Positions 1 through 8,539 are shown, numbered from the stretch's first letter. The stretch is 64,000 bases of DNA from Amycolatopsis azurea DSM 43854 (GCF_001995215.1 NZ_MUXN01000020.1:213316-277315), one strand, 5' to 3'. Made by a program: numbers and translations. Notes: generated by a model not told the origin, from the letters alone.

Positions 1-378
1 GCCACCGGTGACGGTGAAGTCGCCCCGGATGCCCGTTCCGGTCATCCCCGGTTTGCACGCGGTCTGGTACTTGCCCGCCTCGGCGACCTCGACGATGAGC
101 CGCCGGTTCAGCCCCGGCGCGATGTTCTCGACCTCGCCCATGATCCGGTCGCCCTCGGCGTAGAGGTAGAACTCGGTGACCTTGCTGCCCTTGTTGGTGA
201 TCTCGAAGGTCACGTTGCCCGCGTTCGCGGTGTTCACCGAGACGGCGCAGGCGCTGTCGGAGGCTTCGACCTTGATCGGGCCGCCTGCCGCGGCGGGCGT
301 TTCCTCGCCGCCACCGCAGGCGGTGAGCACCAGGGCGCCGACACCGGCGAGCGCGAAGAGCGGGAATCGACGAGACAC
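1..378 (-). CDS. efeO: EfeO-type iron-uptake lipoprotein (cut at window start)
   Basis: This is the N-terminal 126 codons of a secreted lipoprotein; the 3' end lies outside the window. It starts at a GTG with GGAG overlapping the efeU stop codon, 5 nt downstream of efeU. The leader is short, has two arginines and a hydrophobic core, and ends in the lipobox LTAC with Cys21 as lipidated residue. The rest fits the cupredoxin-like domain of EfeO, the extracellular partner of the EfeU ferrous/ferric permease. The neighbour EfeU and an upstream iron box support the assignment. It is too short at the window edge to show the C-terminal part. Confidence 0.8.
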   Translation of the reverse strand, partial: MSRRFPLFALAGVGALVLTACGGGEETPAAAGGPIKVEASDSACAVSVNTANAGNVTFEITNKGSKVTEFYLYAEGDRIMGEVENIAPGLNRRLIVEVAEAGKYQTACKPGMTGTGIRGDFTVTGG

Positions 379-383
379 GGAGG

Positions 384-1229
384 TCACTCCTTGATCGCGG
401 CCGCGACAGGAGCCGCGACCTTCTTCTTGGGCCTGAGGAAAAGGGGCAGCACGATCGCCACGTACGCGACCCACGCGACGGCCTGCAGGACCGTCGTCTG
501 CTGCGAATAGTTGAAGATCCCCTTGAGCAGTGCGCCGTACCAGCTGCTTTCCGGCAGGACGGCCGACGCGTCGAACGCGAGCGTGTTCAGGCCGGGCAGG
601 AAGGCGGCTTCCTGCAGGTCGTGCAGGCCGTAGCCGAGCACACCCGCCGCCACGAACACCAGCAGCACACCGGTGATCGTGAAGAACTTGCCGAGGTCGA
701 ACCGGACGGCGCCGCGGTAGATCAGGTACGCCAGCACGATCGCGACGAGAATGCCCGCGCTGAAGCCGATCAGCGGTTCGGTCGTCCCGCCCTCGCCCTG
801 CGCGGTCTGCACGGTGGAATAGAAGAACACCGCCGTCTCCAGGCCTTCACGGCCGACGGCGAAGAACGACAGGACGAGGACCGCGACAGGGCCGACGTCG
901 AGCGCTTCGTCCAATTTCCCGCGCAGCTCCGCGGCGATCGTCCTCGACGCCTTGCGCATCCAGAAGATCATCGCCGTCACGAACCCGACCGCGACGATCG
1001 ACAGGCTGCCGCCGAGCAGTTCCTGCTGCTCGAAGGACAGCTGGGCGGTGGAGTAGGTGAGGATCGCGCCGACCCCGACCGACAGCAGGACCGCGACGCT
1101 CACCCCGAGCCACACCCAGCGCAGCGCGTGCCGTCGTTCGGTCTTGACCAGGAACGCGACGAGGATGCTGACGACGAGAGCGGCTTCCAGGCCTTCCCGC
1201 AGGCCGATGAGCGCACTCGCGAACCACAC
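384..1229 (-). CDS. efeU: EfeU/FTR1-family iron permease
   Basis: 281-residue polytopic membrane protein with about seven hydrophobic segments. It carries the two iron-binding REGLE motifs that define the FTR1/EfeU family, at residues 11-15 and 127-131. Known role: high-affinity iron import across the cytoplasmic membrane together with EfeO and the peroxidase EfeB; EfeB is presumably beyond the window. The GTG start is preceded by GGGAG. It is the first gene of an operon with efeO 5 nt downstream. A DtxR/IdeR-like box lies about 40 nt upstream, so iron repression is expected. The basic tail RPKKKVAA is probably cytoplasmic. Confidence 0.9.
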   Translation of the reverse strand: MWFASALIGLREGLEAALVVSILVAFLVKTERRHALRWVWLGVSVAVLLSVGVGAILTYSTAQLSFEQQELLGGSLSIVAVGFVTAMIFWMRKASRTIAAELRGKLDEALDVGPVAVLVLSFFAVGREGLETAVFFYSTVQTAQGEGGTTEPLIGFSAGILVAIVLAYLIYRGAVRFDLGKFFTITGVLLVFVAAGVLGYGLHDLQEAAFLPGLNTLAFDASAVLPESSWYGALLKGIFNYSQQTTVLQAVAWVAYVAIVLPLFLRPKKKVAAPVAAAIKE

Positions 1230-1266
1230 TTCGTTCTCCCTGGTCGTCCGACTGAACCTCCTGGTT

Positions 1267-1285
1267 TTAGGTAAGGCTTCCCTGA
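1267..1285 (-). promoter_or_regulatory. IdeR/DtxR-type iron box upstream of efeU
   Basis: The 19-bp sequence TTAGGTAAGGCTTCCCTGA is close to the known DtxR/IdeR consensus TTAGGTTAGGCTAACCTAA, matching 15 of 19 positions. It lies 38 nt upstream of the efeU start, where repressor binding would cover the promoter. Regulation by an iron-loaded DtxR-family repressor is inferred. Confidence 0.75.
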
Positions 1286-1502
1286 AAGTCCAGAGAGAGT
1301 GACGCGGTCAGGAAGCGGACGAAACGTTCGAAGAGGTCTTGATCGGACGGAGTGCTCGCAAGCATCCCCAGGTCAGCGCGACCTGTGTCCTTCGCATAAC
1401 GAATCGGCCGCCGAGGACCGGTCGCCGATCCGCTTTACCGTCAGTTGGCTTCGTAAGCCGAATGGGTCATCGCCCGGAAGTGTGGCGAAGTAACCTGACC
1501 GG

Positions 1503-2210
1503 GTGGCCGACACAGCCCAGAGCACCGAAGCCCCGGAGCACCCAGCGCGCCCTCTGCCGCCGTACGTCCCCCGGCTCGCTTTCGCGGGCGGGCTCGTGCT
1601 CACGGGCGTGATCCTGATCATGACCGTCGGGATGAACCGGCCGGAGGGAGAGGAGCCGCCGGCCCCGCCGCCTCAGCCCCAGCCCGCGCTCGCGGTTCCC
1701 GATCAGAAGCCGCAGCCGGGAGTGGCGACGCCGCGAGCGGGGCTCGCCGCGCCACCCGACCGGCCGACCGTTTCCGACGCGGCCGAGCTCGAGACCTGGG
1801 CGAACCGGGTGGCCGCCAAGACCCGGCTCTCCGCCGCCGATCTGTCCGCTTACGGCCGGGCCGAGATGTGGCTCCGGCGGCAGAAGCCGGGCTGTCACCT
1901 CTCGTGGGCGACCCTCGCCGGCATCTCCCACGTCGAAGCGGCGCAGGGCAGACCTGGTCCGATCACGCTCGATCCCGACGTCTGGGCCAAACATTCCGCG
2001 AGGGCCAGGAGCGACGGGAAGCAGCCGGATCCGAAGGACCGCGACGACGCCGCCTTCGCCGCCGCCCGGTACCTGTGCGCCGCAGGGGACGACGTCGCCA
2101 CCCCGGAGGGCTGGTGGAAGTCCATGCGGACGTTCGACTCGGCCGTTCCCTACGTCCAGGAGGTCTTCAGCGCGGCCGACGCCTACGCGGACGCCAGCGT
2201 CGCTCCCTGA
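1503..2210 (+). CDS. Membrane-anchored lytic transglycosylase-like protein
   Basis: 235 residues. A short cytoplasmic N-terminus is followed by one membrane segment at about 25-44, a proline-rich linker (50-90) and a C-terminal domain. That domain resembles the MltB-like transglycosylase in this window at 7382-8539. The shared pieces are GCHLSWATLAGISHVEAA, with candidate catalytic Glu145, and a late RYLC motif near the C-terminus. The domain is smaller than the paralogue: the stretch after the catalytic glutamate is shortened and the PTQFIPSTW segment is missing, so activity is uncertain. It starts at GTG. Its 3' end overlaps the convergent oxidoreductase gene by 28 bp. Confidence 0.7.
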   Translation: MADTAQSTEAPEHPARPLPPYVPRLAFAGGLVLTGVILIMTVGMNRPEGEEPPAPPPQPQPALAVPDQKPQPGVATPRAGLAAPPDRPTVSDAAELETWANRVAAKTRLSAADLSAYGRAEMWLRRQKPGCHLSWATLAGISHVEAAQGRPGPITLDPDVWAKHSARARSDGKQPDPKDRDDAAFAAARYLCAAGDDVATPEGWWKSMRTFDSAVPYVQEVFSAADAYADASVAP

Positions 2211-3088
2211 TCCTCGAGGACCAGATCGAAGTTGAGCGCCGACGCCATCCGGTAGGCGTCGCCCGCCGCGATGATCAGCTGCGCCATCGGATCGACGACG
2301 TTCCCCGCCGCCCAGACGCCGTCCACGGTCGTCCGGCCCTGCGCGTCCACCGCGATCGAGCCGGTTTCGGTGCGCGCGCAGCCGAGCTGGGCGAGCAGCT
2401 CGTCGTGCGGGACGAACTTCGGGCCGACGAACACGACGTCGCGTTCGACGACATCGCCGTCGACCAGCCGGACGCCGGTCAGCCGGTCGTCCTCGACGGC
2501 GAGTTCGGACACCTTCCCGTCGACGATCCGGATGCCCAGCCCGGTCAGCTTTTCCCGGTCCTCGGCGGAGATCTGCCGCGTGTGCGTGAAGAACGTCAGG
2601 TCCTTGCTCCACTGCCAGACGATCAGCGCCTGGTGGACCGCCTTGTCGGAAGTGGCGAGCACGCCGAACCGCTGATCGCGCACCTCCCAGCCGTGGCAGT
2701 ACGGGCAGTGCAGCACGTCGGTGCCGAAGCGCTCCGCGACGCCGGGGACGTCCGGCAGTTCGTCGGCCAGCCCGGTGGTCACGATGATCCGGCGCCCGCT
2801 GACGACCCGGCCGCCGGCCAGCTCCACCGCCTTGTCGTGCCGCAGCCGGTGCACGACGTCGTCGACGATCTCCACGCCGTAAGCGCGGACTTCGTCACGG
2901 CCTATCGCCAGTAGTTCTTTGGGTGGAATCCCGTCCCTGGTCAGGAAACCGTGCGCGTGCGCGGCCGGGGCGTTGCGCGGAGTGCCGCCGTCGATCACGA
3001 CCACCTTGCGCCGTGCCCTGCCCAGTACCAACGCCGCGCTGAGGCCCGCGACACCACCGCCGATGATCACCACGTCGTATTCGTTCAT
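2183..3088 (-). CDS. NAD(P)/FAD-dependent oxidoreductase, thioredoxin-reductase-like
   Basis: 301 residues from the ATG of MNEYDVVIIGGG. An upstream in-frame ATG would run into the control region of the divergent regulator. The Rossmann motif GGGVAG lies at 10-15, a CPYC redox motif (CPYCHGWEV) sits in the middle, and WAAGNV precedes the FAD contact near the C-terminus. This is the layout of thioredoxin-reductase-like flavoproteins such as the gliotoxin/holomycin-type disulfide oxidases. The substrate is unknown. It is divergently transcribed from an XRE-cupin regulator that probably controls it. The last 28 bp overlap the convergent gene. Confidence 0.8.
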   Translation of the reverse strand: MNEYDVVIIGGGVAGLSAALVLGRARRKVVVIDGGTPRNAPAAHAHGFLTRDGIPPKELLAIGRDEVRAYGVEIVDDVVHRLRHDKAVELAGGRVVSGRRIIVTTGLADELPDVPGVAERFGTDVLHCPYCHGWEVRDQRFGVLATSDKAVHQALIVWQWSKDLTFFTHTRQISAEDREKLTGLGIRIVDGKVSELAVEDDRLTGVRLVDGDVVERDVVFVGPKFVPHDELLAQLGCARTETGSIAVDAQGRTTVDGVWAAGNVVDPMAQLIIAAGDAYRMASALNFDLVLEDQGATLASA

Positions 3089-3118
3089 GCTCCCGAGCAT
3101 CCGTACTGGTTCGAAATC

Positions 3119-3146
3119 TGGCAAAGTTCATTGCCGATTTGGCAAA
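3119..3146. promoter_or_regulatory. Candidate operator between flavoprotein and XRE regulator
   Basis: Two copies of TGGCAAA at 3119-3125 and 3140-3146 are exactly 21 bp apart, about two helical turns. The second copy forms a perfect dyad with the preceding TTGCC (TTGCC-N5-GGCAA at 3131-3145). The site lies immediately before the regulator start codon and between two divergent genes. It is likely the binding site of the XRE regulator; this is inferred from position and symmetry. Confidence 0.5.
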
Positions 3147-3154
3147 CTGGGGGC

Positions 3155-3724
3155 ATGGAGGACATCGAACGACGGCTCGCCGAGGTCGGCCCCAAGCTCA
3201 AGCGGCTTCGCAAGGAACGCGGCACCACCCTCTCCGCGCTCTCGGAGACGACGGGGATCTCCGCCAGCACGCTCTCGCGGCTCGAATCGGGCACCCGGAA
3301 GGCCACCCTCGAGCTGTTGCTCACGCTGTCGGCGGCGCATCAGGTCCCGCTGGACGAACTGGTCGGCGAACCCGAGCCGTCCGATCCGCGGGTCCGGATG
3401 AAAGCGCAGAAGTTCGGCAGGTTCACCGCCTGGGCGCTGACCGCGCAGCCGGGCCAGCCGCAGGCGTTCAAACTGCTGATCCCGGTCGAGGACATCGAGC
3501 CGGTGCAACGGACGCACGAGGGCTACGAGTGGATGTACGTCCTCAGTGGACGGTTGCGGGCGCTGCTCGGCGACCGTGACTTCACGATGGGTCCCGGCGA
3601 GGCCGCGGAGTTCGACACGCGGGTGCCGCACTGGTTCGGGAGCGCGGGGCCGGGGCCGGTGGAACTGCTGGTGCTGTTCGGCAAACAGGGCGAGCGCGCC
3701 CACCTGCGGGCCAGGTCCAAATGA
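3155..3724 (+). CDS. XRE-family regulator with C-terminal cupin sensor
   Basis: 189 residues starting at the ATG of MEDIERRL. A helix-turn-helix of the Cro/XRE type covers about residues 12-66 (TLSALSETTGISASTLSRLE is the recognition region). A cupin barrel follows at about 105-180, with TMGPGEAAEF and the histidines expected of such folds. One-component regulators of this build bind a small ligand in the cupin. The gene faces the flavoprotein gene across 66 bp that contain repeated TGGCAAA sites, so self-control and control of the flavoprotein are likely. Confidence 0.85.
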   Translation: MEDIERRLAEVGPKLKRLRKERGTTLSALSETTGISASTLSRLESGTRKATLELLLTLSAAHQVPLDELVGEPEPSDPRVRMKAQKFGRFTAWALTAQPGQPQAFKLLIPVEDIEPVQRTHEGYEWMYVLSGRLRALLGDRDFTMGPGEAAEFDTRVPHWFGSAGPGPVELLVLFGKQGERAHLRARSK

Positions 3725-3725
3725 G

Positions 3726-3742
3726 AGCAAAGGTCCCTTGCT
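3726..3742. repeat. Dispersed palindrome, AGCAAAGGTCCCTTGCT copy
   Basis: A 17-bp near-palindrome lies just after the regulator stop codon and between convergent genes. An identical 17-mer forms one arm of the hairpin at 55916-55972. It may act as a weak bidirectional terminator or be a short interspersed repeat. Confidence 0.5.
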
Positions 3743-3763
3743 CCCGCGACGACGGCGGGCAGG

Positions 3764-4177
3764 TCAGTCGCGCAACGCGATCCGCGCGCTGACCTCGCTG
3801 ATCGCTTCCAGATACTCCGGGATCGGATGCATCGCCGACGCGATCCGCATCTGCGCGAGCGCCTCGGTCAACCGGCCGAGGCGCTGGAGGGTCCGTCCGA
3901 GCACGAACCGCGCGTAATGATCGGTCGGATCCAGTTCCAGCACCCGGGTGAAGGCGCGTTCGGCCCGCCGCAACTGAGCGGAGTGGAAGTACGCGCGGCC
4001 TGCCAGCAACTGGACACTCGGTTTGTCGGTCTCTTCCTCCAGCAGGGGCTCGAGGGCTTTGAGCGCGTCGAGCGGCCTGCGGCTTTCGACCAGCGCCTCC
4101 GCCTGTCGGAAGGCACGGAACCGAGACTCACCGGACGAGTCCTGACCGGGTTCTGGGGCGGGTTCGGCATCCATCAT
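3764..4177 (-). CDS. Tetratricopeptide-repeat protein
   Basis: 137 residues from an ATG with GGAG six bases upstream; a GTG four codons earlier lacks a ribosome site. About three TPR-like helical pairs can be seen, for example in RRAERAFTRVLELDPTDHYA followed by VLGRTLQRLGRLTEALAQMR. Small actinobacterial TPR proteins of this kind serve as protein-interaction modules; no enzymatic motif is present. It is convergent with the XRE regulator and divergent from the VOC gene. Confidence 0.8.
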   Translation of the reverse strand: MMDAEPAPEPGQDSSGESRFRAFRQAEALVESRRPLDALKALEPLLEEETDKPSVQLLAGRAYFHSAQLRRAERAFTRVLELDPTDHYARFVLGRTLQRLGRLTEALAQMRIASAMHPIPEYLEAISEVSARIALRD

Positions 4178-4248
4178 GGTCCGCTCCACGATACGCCGGG
4201 GCAGGGCCGATCTCGACTGCTGAAACGGTCATGGTGGACTGTCCTGCC

Positions 4249-4737
4249 ATGAGCAGCGCCGAAGCGGATAGGCCCGAAAACGAGCCCGGATACCTCGGGC
4301 TCGCGCCGTACCTCTACTACGCCGACGCCACCGAGGCGGTCGCGTGGCTGGTCAGAGTGTTCGGGTTCACCGAGGAAGTGCGCTTCGCCGACGCCTCCGG
4401 AGAGGTGTTCCAGGCCACCCTGTGCGCCGGCCCGGCCAAGATCCAGCTGGCCGGGGTCGGCCCCGAGTACTGGCAGGCCAAGGGCGTCGACGGCCCGGTC
4501 GGCCAGTTGAACATCATCTACGTCTCCGACGCCGACGCGCAGTACGAGCGGGTCCGCGCGGCGCTCGGCGACGACGCCGACCTCGACGCACCTCAGGACC
4601 AGCCCTACGGCGCCCGCGTGTTCACCGTCTCCGACATCGGCGGCAACAGCTGGACTTTCTGGCAGCAGTTCTCCGACACCGTCGAGCTTCCGTCGGGCTG
4701 GCGGGAAGTCCGCGCAGGTGAACCAGCCGCGGAATAG
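4249..4737 (+). CDS. VOC (glyoxalase/bleomycin-resistance fold) protein
   Basis: About 162 residues. The N-terminal GLAPYLYYADATEAVAWLV and the C-terminal PYGARVFTVSDIGGNSWTF are typical halves of a vicinal-oxygen-chelate domain of the uncharacterised PhnB/YdeM-like type. The substrate cannot be told. The start chosen is the ATG of MSSAEAD, with GGTGG upstream; an in-frame ATG at 4231 is the alternative. It stands alone between the TPR gene and eno. Confidence 0.75.
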   Translation: MSSAEADRPENEPGYLGLAPYLYYADATEAVAWLVRVFGFTEEVRFADASGEVFQATLCAGPAKIQLAGVGPEYWQAKGVDGPVGQLNIIYVSDADAQYERVRAALGDDADLDAPQDQPYGARVFTVSDIGGNSWTFWQQFSDTVELPSGWREVRAGEPAAE

Positions 4738-4829
4738 CCCACTGTGGCGCGTGCCTCCAACGGGTGAACTGCGCCGACGGCTAGGCTGGGCCCCGTCACC
4801 GCAGGCACGACCCACATGAGGAGCATGGC

Positions 4830-6116
4830 GTGGCGCTCATCGAGCAGGTAGGCGCTCGCGAGATTCTGGACTCGCGAGGCAACCCGACGGTCGAAGTGGA
4901 GGTGGCTCTCGACGACGGCACGCTGGCGCGGGCCGCGGTCCCCTCGGGTGCGTCCACCGGCGAACACGAAGCCGTCGAGCTGCGTGACGGCGACACCGGC
5001 CGGTACAACGGCAAGGGTGTCGAGCGCGCGGTCGCGGCCGTCTTGGACGAGATCGGCCCGGACCTGGTCGGCACCGAAGCCGTCGACCAGCGCATCGTCG
5101 ACCAGAAGCTCGTCGACCTCGACGGCACCCCGGCGAAGTCCCGCCTCGGCGCGAACGCCATCCTCGGCGTTTCGCTCGCCGTCGCGAAGGCCGCCGCCGA
5201 ATCGGCCGAGCTGGAACTGTTCCGCTACCTCGGCGGGCCGAACGCGCACGTGCTGCCGGTGCCGATGCTGAACATCCTCAACGGTGGCGCGCACGCCGAC
5301 ACCGACGTGGACATCCAGGAATTCATGATCGCGCCGATCGGCGCCGAGTCGTTCCGCGAGGCCCTGCGCTGGGGCACCGAGGTCTACCACTCGCTGAAGT
5401 CGGTCCTGAAGGGCCGCGGCCTGTCCACCGGCCTCGGCGACGAAGGCGGCTTCGCGCCCAGCCTGAAGAACAACCGCGAAGCGCTCGACCTGATCCTTCA
5501 GGCGATCGAGAAGGCCGGGTACGCCCCGGGCCGTGACGTCGCGCTCGCGCTCGACGTCGCCGCGACCGAGTTCTTCTCCGACGGCGCGTACACCTTCGAA
5601 GGCGCGAAGAAGAGCGCCGAGCAGATGTCGGCCTACTACGCCGAACTGCTGCGCGACTACCCGCTCGTGTCCATCGAGGACCCGCTGAGCGAGGACGACT
5701 GGGACGGCTGGGTCCAGCTGACCGCCGAGGTCGGCGAGAAGGTCCAGATCGTCGGCGACGACCTGTTCGTCACCAACCCGGACCGCCTCGAAGAGGGCAT
5801 CACCCGCCGCGCCGCCAACGCGCTGCTGGTGAAGGTCAACCAGATCGGCACGCTGTCGGAGACCCTCGACGCGATCTCGCTGGCCACCTCGTACGGCTAC
5901 AAGTCGATGATGAGCCACCGGTCCGGCGAGACCGAGGACACCTTCATCGCGGACCTGGCCGTCGCGACCGGTGTCGGCCAGATCAAGACCGGCGCCCCGG
6001 CTCGTGGCGAGCGGATCGCCAAGTACAACCAGCTGCTCCGCATCGAGGAGACCCTCGCCGACGCGGCGCGCTACGCCGGCGACCTCGCGTTCCCGCGGTT
6101 CAGCGCCGAGGGGTAA
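4830..6116 (+). CDS. eno: Enolase
   Basis: 428 residues, full family length. It converts 2-phosphoglycerate to phosphoenolpyruvate in glycolysis. Conserved pieces are GASTGEHEAVELRD near the N-terminus, the active-site GDEGGFAP, metal-ligand SIEDPLSEDDWDGW, the catalytic lysine in LLVKVNQIGT and SHRSGETEDT. It starts at GTG with GAGGAG six bases upstream; the nearby ATG is out of frame. The FtsB-like gene follows after 6 bp, the usual actinobacterial arrangement. Confidence 0.98.
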   Translation: MALIEQVGAREILDSRGNPTVEVEVALDDGTLARAAVPSGASTGEHEAVELRDGDTGRYNGKGVERAVAAVLDEIGPDLVGTEAVDQRIVDQKLVDLDGTPAKSRLGANAILGVSLAVAKAAAESAELELFRYLGGPNAHVLPVPMLNILNGGAHADTDVDIQEFMIAPIGAESFREALRWGTEVYHSLKSVLKGRGLSTGLGDEGGFAPSLKNNREALDLILQAIEKAGYAPGRDVALALDVAATEFFSDGAYTFEGAKKSAEQMSAYYAELLRDYPLVSIEDPLSEDDWDGWVQLTAEVGEKVQIVGDDLFVTNPDRLEEGITRRAANALLVKVNQIGTLSETLDAISLATSYGYKSMMSHRSGETEDTFIADLAVATGVGQIKTGAPARGERIAKYNQLLRIEETLADAARYAGDLAFPRFSAEG

Positions 6117-6122
6117 CCAGCC

Positions 6123-6665
6123 ATGGCAGACCGGGGGAGGGCGCGGACCCGTCGTAGCGGGCGTGCGGACGGAGGCGGCTCCGGCAGGGGCCGCCGTCCG
6201 GAGAGTGCCCGCCGCACGACGACGAACGAGGTCCGCGCCCGAACCCGGCTGCGCCGCAGCCTGGCGGCGAAAAGGGCATCGGGTGCCGCGAAGGTGCTCG
6301 GCATGTCCACCACCCGCCGGGCCGCGGTGGTGGCGATCGTGGTGTGCGCGCTCGCGTTCACCATCGCCGTCCCGCTGCGCACGTACCTCAGCCAGAAGTC
6401 CGAGGTGAACGAGCAGCAGCAGATGCAGTCCGAACTGCAGCGGAGCGTCGCCCAGCTGGAAGGCCGCAAGGCCGAGCTGAGCGACCCCGCGCAGATCGAG
6501 GCCGAGGCCCGTAAGCGCTTCGGTTTCGTGAAGCCCGGCGAGACGCCGTACATCGTGCAGCTCCCCGACGACAAGGCGCCCGAGCAAGGCCAGCCGCAAG
6601 GTCAGCAGCCGGTGCCCGCGGGCTCCTGGTACGAGAAGCTGTGGGATCAGGTCGCGGGCGGCTGA
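6123..6665 (+). CDS. FtsB/DivIC-like septum formation initiator
   Basis: 180 residues. A long basic, glycine/arginine-rich cytoplasmic tail (about 1-55) precedes one membrane helix (AAVVAIVVCALAFTIAVPL). A coiled coil rich in Q, E and K follows, then the conserved KRFGFVKPGETPYIV segment of the DivIC/FtsB family. The family links FtsQ and FtsL in the divisome. It lies 6 bp after eno with its ribosome site in the end of eno, so the two are cotranscribed. The proline/glutamine-rich C-terminus is probably extracellular. Confidence 0.88.
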   Translation: MADRGRARTRRSGRADGGGSGRGRRPESARRTTTNEVRARTRLRRSLAAKRASGAAKVLGMSTTRRAAVVAIVVCALAFTIAVPLRTYLSQKSEVNEQQQMQSELQRSVAQLEGRKAELSDPAQIEAEARKRFGFVKPGETPYIVQLPDDKAPEQGQPQGQQPVPAGSWYEKLWDQVAGG

Positions 6666-6683
6666 GGCTCTCCCTTTAGCCTT

Positions 6684-7199
6684 ATGGGCGTGAACAGCAC
6701 GGAAAAGTCTTCATACGAGCCTGTGACCGACGCCGACCGCGAGATCATCGCGGAACAGCTCGGCCGGGCGCCCCGTGCGCTGCGCGCCGTCGCCGCGCGC
6801 TGCCCGAGCGGCCACCCGTCGGTCGTGCAGACCAGCCCCCGCCTCGACGACGGCACCCCGTTCCCGACGCTCTACTACTTGACCTGCCCGAAGCTGACGT
6901 CGATGGTCGGCACGCTCGAGGCGTCCGGGCTGATGAAGGAGATGACCGACCGGCTCGCGGAGGACCCCGAGCTGGCGGCCGCCTACCAGAAGACCCACGA
7001 GAGCTACCTCGCCGAACGCGACGCCATCGACTCGCTCGGCCACGAGGTCAGCGCGGGCGGGATGCCCGGCCGCGTCAAATGCCTGCACGTCCACCTGGCG
7101 CACACGCTCGCCGTCGGCCCCGGCGTGAACCCGTTCGGCGACGAAACCCTCGCCCTGCTCAAGGCCAACGGATGGCCGTCGGGCGACTGCCAGGGGTAA
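6684..7199 (+). CDS. DUF501-family protein
   Basis: 171 residues. It matches the actinobacterial DUF501 family: ARCPSGHPSVVQTSP, LYYLTCPKLTSMVGTLEASG and the C-terminal KCLHVHLAHTLAVGPGVNPF carry conserved Cys and His residues that could bind a metal. The function is unknown; it nearly always lies between the FtsB-like gene and ppx. It starts 18 bp after the FtsB-like gene; GTG at 6690 is an alternative start. Confidence 0.85.
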   Translation: MGVNSTEKSSYEPVTDADREIIAEQLGRAPRALRAVAARCPSGHPSVVQTSPRLDDGTPFPTLYYLTCPKLTSMVGTLEASGLMKEMTDRLAEDPELAAAYQKTHESYLAERDAIDSLGHEVSAGGMPGRVKCLHVHLAHTLAVGPGVNPFGDETLALLKANGWPSGDCQG

Positions 7200-7381
7200 C
7201 GCCGACGCCCGGTGCACAGATAGTTCCTCCAGGTGGGTTAATTCACCCTTTGTCGGCAAACTGGTCCTCCCCTATGGGGTGAAACCGGTCACCGTATGCG
7301 GCAGGCTGGGCACGGTCGAGCGTTGTCGGGGTGGGGAAGTACCGGATCGCGGGCCGCGATCCGCCGGGAGGGTTCTGAGGT

Positions 7382-8539
7382 ATGCGCGTGAGGCACGTGC
7401 CAGGCGCGGTGACCGGTCATGTCCGGAGACTCTGTCTTCGGCACCGCACGATCGCCGCGGTGACCGGAGGTGTCCTCGCCATCGTCCCGGCCGGTGCCGC
7501 GGTCGTCGGTGCCGGCAGCTGGGCCGCGACGGCGAGCACGGTCCAGACCGACAACGTCGCCCTCGTCGGCGGCTATGACCCGAAGAACCCGCTCGTCCAG
7601 CAGATCGGTGTCGACGGCAGCCTGCCGAACGCGCCCACCCCGCTCCCGCTCCCCGCGGACGAACTCCCCAACGGTCCGCTCGGCATCCCGGTCACCGCGC
7701 TCACCGCGTACCGCAAAGCCGCCGACATCCTCATCGCCGAACAGCCCGGCTGCCACATCGACTGGGCGCTGATCGCCAGCATCGGCCGGATCGAGTCCAA
7801 CCACGCGCGCGGCGGTTTCGTCGACGCCATGGGCAACACCCTCGAACCCATTCTGGGCCCGCAGCTCAACGGCGCCGGGCCGTTCGCGGCCATTCCGGAC
7901 ACCGACGGCGGTAAGTACGACGGCGACACGGTCTGGGACCGCGCCGTCGGCCCGACGCAGTTCATCCCGTCGACCTGGGCCCGCTACGCCTCCGACGGCA
8001 ACGGCGACGGCGAGTCCAATCCGAACAACATCTTCGACGCGGCACTGGGCACCGGCCGCTACCTGTGCTCCGGCGGGCTCGATCTGTCCAAACCGGACCA
8101 GTTGCGCGCGGCCGTGTTCCGCTACAACAACTCCGAGACCTACGTGAACACCGTGCTGATCTGGGCCGAGGCCTACCGCACGGGAGTGATGCCGACACCG
8201 GACAGCAAGGTGCCCGTCGGCGCCCCGAACGCCGCGGCCGCTCCGCCGCCCGCCTCGGTGCCGCCGCCCCCGCTGCCGTCGACGCCGCCCGGTTCGGTGA
8301 CACCGCCGCCGTCGAGTTCGCTGCCGCCGAGCAACTCGGGTTCGTCGTCCTCGTCACCGACGACAAGCTCGAAGCCGCCGCAGTGCCCGACGGTCACCGT
8401 CACGGAGACACACCCGACCACGTCGAGCGCGAGCCCCACGACCACGACTCCGCCGCCGTCGACGTGCACCTCGCCGACGACGACCACGACGACGACCACC
8501 GTGACGTCGTCAGGGAGCGCCAGCACCAAACCCACCTGA
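7382..8539 (+). CDS. Lytic murein transglycosylase, MltB-like, with Pro/Thr-rich tail
   Basis: 385 residues. A basic N-terminus and a hydrophobic segment (about 22-48) form a signal or anchor. The catalytic domain spans about 95-270 with GCHIDWALIASIGRIESNH (catalytic Glu in RIESNH), VGPTQFIPSTWARY and FDAALGTGRYLC. The last 100 residues are almost only P, S and T, typical of a wall-spanning tail. It should cleave peptidoglycan glycan strands outside the membrane. The 182-bp leader has no convincing riboswitch. The smaller protein at 1503-2210 is a paralogue. Confidence 0.87.
   Translation: MRVRHVPGAVTGHVRRLCLRHRTIAAVTGGVLAIVPAGAAVVGAGSWAATASTVQTDNVALVGGYDPKNPLVQQIGVDGSLPNAPTPLPLPADELPNGPLGIPVTALTAYRKAADILIAEQPGCHIDWALIASIGRIESNHARGGFVDAMGNTLEPILGPQLNGAGPFAAIPDTDGGKYDGDTVWDRAVGPTQFIPSTWARYASDGNGDGESNPNNIFDAALGTGRYLCSGGLDLSKPDQLRAAVFRYNNSETYVNTVLIWAEAYRTGVMPTPDSKVPVGAPNAAAAPPPASVPPPPLPSTPPGSVTPPPSSSLPPSNSGSSSSSPTTSSKPPQCPTVTVTETHPTTSSASPTTTTPPPSTCTSPTTTTTTTTVTSSGSASTKPT

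Noticed and set aside
4605..6599. 664-codon minus-strand frame opposite eno
   Set aside because: Eno and the FtsB-like protein on the plus strand are unmistakable; the antisense frame shows no domain.
7200..7381. Possible c-di-AMP (ydaO-type) riboswitch before the lytic transglycosylase gene
   Set aside because: GGGGTGAAACC and GCGGCAGG look similar to parts of the motif, but the conserved CAGCTAACC end and matching stems are missing.
8173..8535. Val/Gly-rich minus-strand frame
   Set aside because: It is the complement of the Pro/Ser/Thr-rich tail of the lytic transglycosylase and has no start signal.
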